Of a stretch of DNA of 64,000 bases, positions 59,676-64,000 are shown piece by piece. The notes under the pieces were generated by a model, which did not search any database, was not told where the DNA came from, and saw only the letters and a program-made list of their open reading frames with translations. Source of the stretch: Agrobacterium rubi TR3 = NBRC 13261 (GTDB taxonomy: Bacteria > Pseudomonadota > Alphaproteobacteria > Rhizobiales > Rhizobiaceae); NCBI RefSeq assembly GCF_000739935.1, contig NZ_BBJU01000007.1, positions 620,001 through 684,000 of the forward strand, read 5' to 3'. A program made the position numbers and the translations under genes. Position 1 is the stretch's first letter. Every line of letters starts with the position of its first letter.

Positions 59676-60974
59676 ATGAGCAACACCCGTAAAATGCATC
59701 TCGGCCTGTTTCTGCAAGGTGCCGGTCACCACGTTTCCGGCTGGCGCCACCCGCGCGCCGAAGCTGGTAGCGAGAATTTCGATCTATTGCGCCGCGTCAC
59801 GCAGGCGGCTGAAGCGGCCAAGTTCGACATGGTGTTTCTGGCCGATGGCCTCACCAGCGGCGTGGATGCGCATCCATCGATGATGGCCCGTTTCGAGCCG
59901 CTGACTTTGCTGGCCTCGCTGGCTATGGTGACGGAGAAAATCGGTCTCGCCGCAACAGCGTCCACGACCTATGGCGAGCCTTACCATGTGGCCCGCGCCT
60001 TCGCATCCATCGATCACCTCAGCCACGGTCGTGCCGCCTGGAACGTTGTGACCACCTCCTATGCCCGCACGGCAGCGAATTTCAACAGGAGCCACCCTGA
60101 GCATGACGAACGTTATGCCGTGGCGGAAGAATTCGTCAGCGTCGTGCGTGGTCTGTGGGATAGCTGGGATGATGACGCCTTCCAGAAGAACAAGGAAACC
60201 GGCGCGTATGTCGATCCTGCCAAGGTACATATTCTTGACCATGCCGGCAAATATTTCACGGTCAAAGGCCCGCTGAACATTCCGCGCGCGCCGCAGGGCC
60301 ATCCCGTTCTCATTCAGGCAGGGTCGTCCGGTCCGGGGCAGGATCTTGCGGCTCGTATCTCGGATGTCGTCTTCACCGCCCAGCAGAGCATCACGGAAGC
60401 GAAGACCTTCTACAAGAGCCTGAAGGAGCGCGTCGCCAAATTCGGTCGCGATCCATCGACCGTCGCGGTTATGCCCGGCTTTATGCCGGTCATCGGCAAG
60501 ACCTTCGAGGAAGCCAGCGCCAAACTGAAGGAGCTGGACAACTGGACCGAAATTGCCAGCGCCATGCCGCTTCTGGAAGAGCGCATCGGCCACAGCCTTG
60601 CAGACTACGATCTAGACGGCCCGCTGCCGGATCTCCCGCTTTCGGACCAGCTTCGCAGCCGCGCCGAATTGCTGCGCGATCTGGCCCGCCGCGAGAGCCT
60701 GACAATCCGCGAGCTTGCCTTGCGCGTCGCTGCCGGTCGCGGCCACCACATCGTCATCGGCACCGCCGAACAGGTTGCCGACCGCATGCAGGAATGGTTC
60801 GAAAACGGTGCCGCCGATGGCTTCAATGTCATGCCGCCCTTCTTCCCGGAAGGCTTGGATGATTTCAACCGCGACGTGGTGCCGCTTCTTCAGGAGCGTG
60901 GCCTGTTCCGCACGGAATATGAAGGCAATACGTTGCGCGACCATCTTGGCATTGCGCGTCCCGATCTGGGTTGA
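59676..60974 (+). CDS. FMN-dependent monooxygenase, NtaA/SnaA/DszA (YxeK) family
   Basis: Flavin monooxygenase of the bacterial luciferase superfamily, 432 residues. It uses FMNH2 from a separate reductase and O2, often to cleave C-S or C-N bonds. Family marks are LGLFLQGAGHHVSGWRHP at the N-terminus, FDMVFLADG near 50, HLSHGRAAWNVVTTSYARTAANF near 115, HPVLIQAGSSGPGQDLAAR near 207, and FNVMPPFFPEGLDDF near 385. No flavin reductase gene is in the operon. It corresponds to YxeK, which oxidises N-acetyl-S-(2-succino)cysteine in B. subtilis; a similar S-conjugate is inferred. It is the last gene, convergent with the RNA-ligase-like gene (6 nt). Confidence 0.9.
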   Translation: MSNTRKMHLGLFLQGAGHHVSGWRHPRAEAGSENFDLLRRVTQAAEAAKFDMVFLADGLTSGVDAHPSMMARFEPLTLLASLAMVTEKIGLAATASTTYGEPYHVARAFASIDHLSHGRAAWNVVTTSYARTAANFNRSHPEHDERYAVAEEFVSVVRGLWDSWDDDAFQKNKETGAYVDPAKVHILDHAGKYFTVKGPLNIPRAPQGHPVLIQAGSSGPGQDLAARISDVVFTAQQSITEAKTFYKSLKERVAKFGRDPSTVAVMPGFMPVIGKTFEEASAKLKELDNWTEIASAMPLLEERIGHSLADYDLDGPLPDLPLSDQLRSRAELLRDLARRESLTIRELALRVAAGRGHHIVIGTAEQVADRMQEWFENGAADGFNVMPPFFPEGLDDFNRDVVPLLQERGLFRTEYEGNTLRDHLGIARPDLG

Positions 60975-60980
60975 GGTCGT

Positions 60981-61499
60981 TCACGCGGAGCGCTCGAAAC
61001 CCACCGACGTTTCGAGCCACCATGGTCCGTCGAGATAGGCCCACAGATCGAAGCCAACGACGCGGAGCGGACTCGGCTGAAAATCGGCTTTAAGCTCTCC
61101 AAATAGCACGTCCGCCGCTTGTTTCGAGACCTTGTTCTGAACGGTGATGTGCGGTCGCCATGGCTGTTTGTCCTGCGGGTTCAGCCACTGCGCGAAGCTG
61201 CTCCGGAGTCTGGCCCTGGCTGCCTGAAGCTCCTGACTTTCAATCGTGAAGGCGACGCCGAAGCCTAGATGTCGAATACCGCTGACGCTCGCCTCTATCT
61301 CATCGGTAGCGGCGGCGACCGTTTTCAAAACATCCGTGATCGCATCGATATATTCGCCGGGCAAACGGTGAAACATGGTGACATGGGCGCTCAGAAAATT
61401 CCTGTCCGGTGGAAAATGCTTTTCCCGAAGCGTTGCAAATGGCGCGAGATCGGCGTCAGCGACATGAGCCGTGACGATAAGCGGGTACTTCGTTTTCAT
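60981..61499 (-). CDS. 2'-5' RNA ligase/phosphodiesterase superfamily protein
   Basis: A 172-residue member of the 2H phosphoesterase superfamily. Two HxT motifs are present, SAHVTMFHRLP near residue 38 and RPHITVQNKVS near 117, at the usual spacing for a bilobal active site acting on 2',3'-cyclic or 2'-5' phosphodiester bonds. It ends in WAYLDGPWWLETSVGFERS. The ATG at 61499 was chosen; the frame is open to 61559 over the neighbouring gene's end. It lies 16 nt after the SorC-type regulator and is probably co-transcribed with it, with no obvious functional link. Confidence 0.82.
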   Translation of the reverse strand: MKTKYPLIVTAHVADADLAPFATLREKHFPPDRNFLSAHVTMFHRLPGEYIDAITDVLKTVAAATDEIEASVSGIRHLGFGVAFTIESQELQAARARLRSSFAQWLNPQDKQPWRPHITVQNKVSKQAADVLFGELKADFQPSPLRVVGFDLWAYLDGPWWLETSVGFERSA

Positions 61500-61515
61500 C
61501 GGAGCAGGGCTTCTT

Positions 61516-62460
61516 TCACGTGATGCCCCGCCCAAGCAGATGGTGCGCATTGTCCGCATCGGTGATCAGCGTCGTTGCGAGGCCTGCGGTGATACAGGCT
61601 TTCAGGATATCCTTCTTGTGGTCGCCGCCTGAGGCGATGATGCGCGTGGGAATTTTTCGATATTCGTCGATCGATGGCGAAATGACCTGCCGGTTGAGGG
61701 AATGATCGATCTCGACGCCGCTTCTGTCCAAATACCGACCGAGAAGATCGCCCACAGCACCTGCGGCTGTGATATCGCCGATGTCGGTGCCAGGCGGCAG
61801 GCCGTAGCGCACCTGGAGTGATTGGGAGGACACGTCACCGACGCTGAGGATCGATACATCCACGGAGGTTGCCTCTTGCAGCAGGCTGTCGAAAACCGGT
61901 TGAGCGACGATCGTGTCACGTGACTGCGGGCTGTCGGCGTAAATCGGTGCCGCGAGATAGTGGCACTCGGCGCTCATCACCTTTGCAAAGCGTTGCACGA
62001 TTTCGAATGTGTTGATCTCCGAGCCGCGTGTCAGACCGCCCATCATCGAGCGAACCTTCACATCGGGTGCATTGGCAGGCGCCATGTGGTGCACGGTTTC
62101 CCGCAGCGTGGCGCCCCAACCAACACCCAGCGCGGTGGGTTCGCTCGCCTGTATCAATCGCTCGAGATACATCGCAGCGGCACGGCCGATGACGGTTGCG
62201 ATCTGGCTTTTGTCCGATGGCGTTGGAACGATGACGACATCCGTCAGGCCGAAGCGGCTACGCAAATCCGCTTCCAGTTCCACATTTTCCGTCAGCGGAG
62301 AGTTGAAGCTGATCCTCACAACCCCTTGGTCCAGAGCCGCCGCCAGAAGTTCGTTGACCCTGCGTCGCGTCAGCAACATGCGCTCGGCGATCTGGGCCTG
62401 CGTCAATCCCTCCACGTGGTACAGCCACGATGCGCGCACCATGCTCTGCTGATAAGGCAT
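61516..62460 (-). CDS. SorC/DeoR-type sugar-binding transcriptional regulator
   Basis: Regulator of 314 residues. The N-terminal helix-turn-helix (LTQAQIAERMLLTRRRVNEL, about 19-38) is joined to a large SorC sugar-phosphate-binding domain (about 60-310; LGVGWGATLRETVHHM, VRSMMGGLTRG, GVGDVSSQ-like SVGDVSSQ, and a late ASGGDHKKDIL). GAGGGAG precedes the ATG at 62460. It is divergent from a family 5 solute-binding protein gene, so it probably controls an importer and catabolic genes that continue beyond the window. In rhizobia such regulators answer to sugars or polyols. Confidence 0.88.
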   Translation of the reverse strand: MPYQQSMVRASWLYHVEGLTQAQIAERMLLTRRRVNELLAAALDQGVVRISFNSPLTENVELEADLRSRFGLTDVVIVPTPSDKSQIATVIGRAAAMYLERLIQASEPTALGVGWGATLRETVHHMAPANAPDVKVRSMMGGLTRGSEINTFEIVQRFAKVMSAECHYLAAPIYADSPQSRDTIVAQPVFDSLLQEATSVDVSILSVGDVSSQSLQVRYGLPPGTDIGDITAAGAVGDLLGRYLDRSGVEIDHSLNRQVISPSIDEYRKIPTRIIASGGDHKKDILKACITAGLATTLITDADNAHHLLGRGIT

Positions 62461-62490
62461 ATGCTCCCTCTCCCAAATGTCACAACAGCG

Positions 62491-62505
62491 TAACATTTGT
62501 AACAT
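62491..62505. promoter_or_regulatory. Direct repeat upstream of the SorC-type gene
   Basis: TAACAT-TTG-TAACAT, two hexamers 9 bp apart, 30 bp upstream of the SorC start in the 204-bp divergent region. A related TCACAAC precedes it. It may belong to the regulator's own operator; a weak call. Confidence 0.35.
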
Positions 62506-62664
62506 AGAGGTAATCGAAGTCGAGAGGCCGGTAAAGACGTTTAGATTTACCCGTCGCTCGCCACGAAATCGACTGTCTCATTGAACGGAACCTGACGCGG
62601 TGCCCTGTGGCCCTGCGCATGTGTCTGCGCGTCCGTATCGTCCTTTGCTCAACAGGAGTGATCC

Positions 62665-64000
62665 ATGCTTTCCATCAATCGCCGCCACGCGCTGGGGCTC
62701 ATGTCCGCCGCTGCGGGCAGCATCATTCTCCCGCGCATGTCATTCAGCCAGGGCGCTCGTCCGTCTGTGACGATCGCAGTGCAGAAGATCACCAACAACA
62801 ACACACTGGATATCTGGAACGAGCAGTCGAACGTTGGCGAGCGCGTTTTCTTCCCGAACCTGTGGGAAGGTCTGATCGACCGCAACTGGATGGGTGATCA
62901 GGGCCCGGTGCCGGGTCTTGCGACCGAGTGGAAGCGCATTGATGACAAGACACTAGAGCTGAAGCTGCGCCAAGGCGTGAAGTTCCACAACGGCGATGAG
63001 CTGACGGCAGAAGACGTAGCCTTCTCCTTTTCCAAGGAGCGCGTGTTCGGCAACACCGAGCCGAAGGGTGGCAAGACGGTTTTCGAAGATGACAATAAGC
63101 CCGTGACCGCCAAGGAACTGCCAGCAATCGTGCCCGGCGTTGGCCGTCGCCTCTGGCCTGCACTGGCCGGTGTCGAAGCCGTTGATAAATATACCGTTCG
63201 TTTTCACAACGCGACACCCGACGTGACGCTCGAAGGCCGCCTCTATTCCTTCGGCAGCCAGATCACCAGCCGCCGCTCCTGGGACGAAGCCAAGACCTAT
63301 ATCGACTGGGCGCGCAAACCTGTGACAACGGGTCCTTATATGGTCGCTGACTATAGACCGGACGTTTCGCTGACGCTGGCTGCCTTCGATGAATATTGGG
63401 GTGGTCGTCCACCTTTGCAGCAGATCCGTTTCGTCGAAGTCCCGGAAGTTGCCTCCCGCGTCAACGGTCTGCTCTCAGGCGAATATGATTTCGCCTGCGA
63501 TCTTCCGCCGGACCAGATTTCCGCCATTCAGGGCGCGCCAGGTCTCGAAGTGCAGAACTCCACCATCTGGAATCACCGTATCTCCACCTTCAACACCCAA
63601 AACCCAATCCTCAAAAGCCCGCTGGTGCGTCGCGCCATGACGCATTCGATCGATCGTCAGGCGATCGTTGACGCGCTGTGGGCAGGCCAGACCGTTGTTC
63701 CCGCCGGCCTGCAATTTGAATCTTTCAAGGCCACCAACATGTTTGTGGATGGCTGGACGACACCCGAGTTCAACCCGGAACTGGCCCAGAAACTCCTCAA
63801 AGAAGCCGGATACAAGGGCGATCCGATTCCTTACCGGCTGCTCAACAATTACTACACCAACCAAACTGCGACGGCGCAGATCATGGTGGAGATGTGGAAG
63901 CAGGTTGGCCTGAACGTCGAGATCCAGATGAAGGAAAACTGGGCGCAGATCCACGATCCCGAAGGCGTCAAGGGCGTTCGCGACTGGTCTGCCGGTAACT
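62665..64000 (+). CDS. Family 5 solute-binding protein (partial, cut by window end)
   Basis: N-terminal 445 residues of a periplasmic binding protein of the dipeptide/oligopeptide class; no stop codon before the window ends. It begins MLSINRRHALGLMSAAAGSI, a short signal with a twin arginine that fits Tat export. The SBP family 5 block ELKLRQGVKFHNGDELTAEDVAFSFS lies near residues 98-123. AGGAG lies 7 nt before the ATG. Divergent from the SorC-type regulator, it presumably heads an importer operon to the right. The regulator suggests a sugar or polyol ligand rather than a peptide. Confidence 0.9.
   Translation, partial: MLSINRRHALGLMSAAAGSIILPRMSFSQGARPSVTIAVQKITNNNTLDIWNEQSNVGERVFFPNLWEGLIDRNWMGDQGPVPGLATEWKRIDDKTLELKLRQGVKFHNGDELTAEDVAFSFSKERVFGNTEPKGGKTVFEDDNKPVTAKELPAIVPGVGRRLWPALAGVEAVDKYTVRFHNATPDVTLEGRLYSFGSQITSRRSWDEAKTYIDWARKPVTTGPYMVADYRPDVSLTLAAFDEYWGGRPPLQQIRFVEVPEVASRVNGLLSGEYDFACDLPPDQISAIQGAPGLEVQNSTIWNHRISTFNTQNPILKSPLVRRAMTHSIDRQAIVDALWAGQTVVPAGLQFESFKATNMFVDGWTTPEFNPELAQKLLKEAGYKGDPIPYRLLNNYYTNQTATAQIMVEMWKQVGLNVEIQMKENWAQIHDPEGVKGVRDWSAGN

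Noticed and set aside
1-64000. tRNA/rRNA genes, insertion sequences, attachment sites, CRISPR arrays, prophage genes
   Set aside because: No cloverleaf ending in CCA-adjacent positions, no transposase or integrase frame, no regularly spaced repeats and no phage protein were seen on either strand; a tRNAscan or Infernal run would be decisive.

Overview
The window reads as chromosome of an alphaproteobacterium of the Rhizobiaceae (Agrobacterium/Rhizobium type). This is inferred from the gene families: a PrsDE-type type I secretion pair, a chemoreceptor ending in DWEEF, many binding-protein-dependent ABC importers with UgpC/MsmX-type ATPases, a GH36/GH42 galactoside operon of agrobacterial lac style, treY/treZ, a two-gene RND pump and many GntR/Lrp/LysR/SorC regulators. 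The sequence is GC-rich and gene-dense. I see no tRNA or rRNA gene, insertion sequence, prophage, CRISPR array or obviously foreign block.

Layout. 0.2-3.3 kb: type I secretion ABC exporter and membrane fusion protein. 3.6-5.6 kb: methyl-accepting chemotaxis protein. 5.7-7.5 kb: GntR/FCD regulator and a DHDPS-family aldolase/deaminase, sharing a TRTCGAYA palindrome. 7.6-8.5 kb: ribB with a complete FMN riboswitch and a matching promoter. 8.6-10.9 kb: Zn/Cd/Pb P1B-ATPase behind a MerR-type promoter with a 19-bp spacer. 10.9-23.7 kb: an amine/amino-acid catabolic block made of two DAO-family FAD oxidoreductases, an Lrp/AsnC regulator, a dipeptide-type ABC importer, two HAD hydrolases, a class III aminotransferase and a double-domain acetyltransferase. 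Sites close to the E. coli Lrp consensus lie in three of its promoter regions. 23.7-31.3 kb: a six-gene minus-strand operon (M20 deacylase, D-2-hydroxyacid dehydrogenase, cupin, aldehyde dehydrogenase, tartrate/D-malate-type dehydrogenase, succinate-semialdehyde dehydrogenase), with a second, paralogous acetyltransferase divergent from it.

31.4-40.7 kb: AraC regulator divergent from a tightly coupled operon for galactosides (binding protein, two permeases, GH36 alpha-galactosidase, importer ATPase, GH42 beta-galactosidase). 40.7-45.2 kb: divergent treY and treZ, making trehalose from maltodextrin. 45.2-53.1 kb: MFS transporter, then an operon in which an alpha/beta-hydrolase-fold protein lacking its catalytic serine and histidine precedes an RND pump, divergent from a LysR regulator. 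53.1-54.8 kb: SDR and HxlR regulator, divergent over two operator-like palindromes exactly two helical turns apart, then a small secreted low-complexity protein.

55.1-61.0 kb: a six-gene plus-strand operon (amino-acid ABC importer, MmgE/PrpD protein, FMN-dependent monooxygenase) whose content resembles the Bacillus subtilis yxe operon for S-(2-succino)cysteine disposal. 61.0-64.0 kb: 2'-5' RNA-ligase-like protein, SorC-family regulator, and a family 5 solute-binding protein cut by the window end.

The observations most worth following are the local Lrp operator network, the catalytically dead hydrolase inside the efflux operon, the yxe-like operon, and the tandem HxlR operator. Functions are assigned from family motifs read by eye. 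Substrates are inferred and are stated as such.
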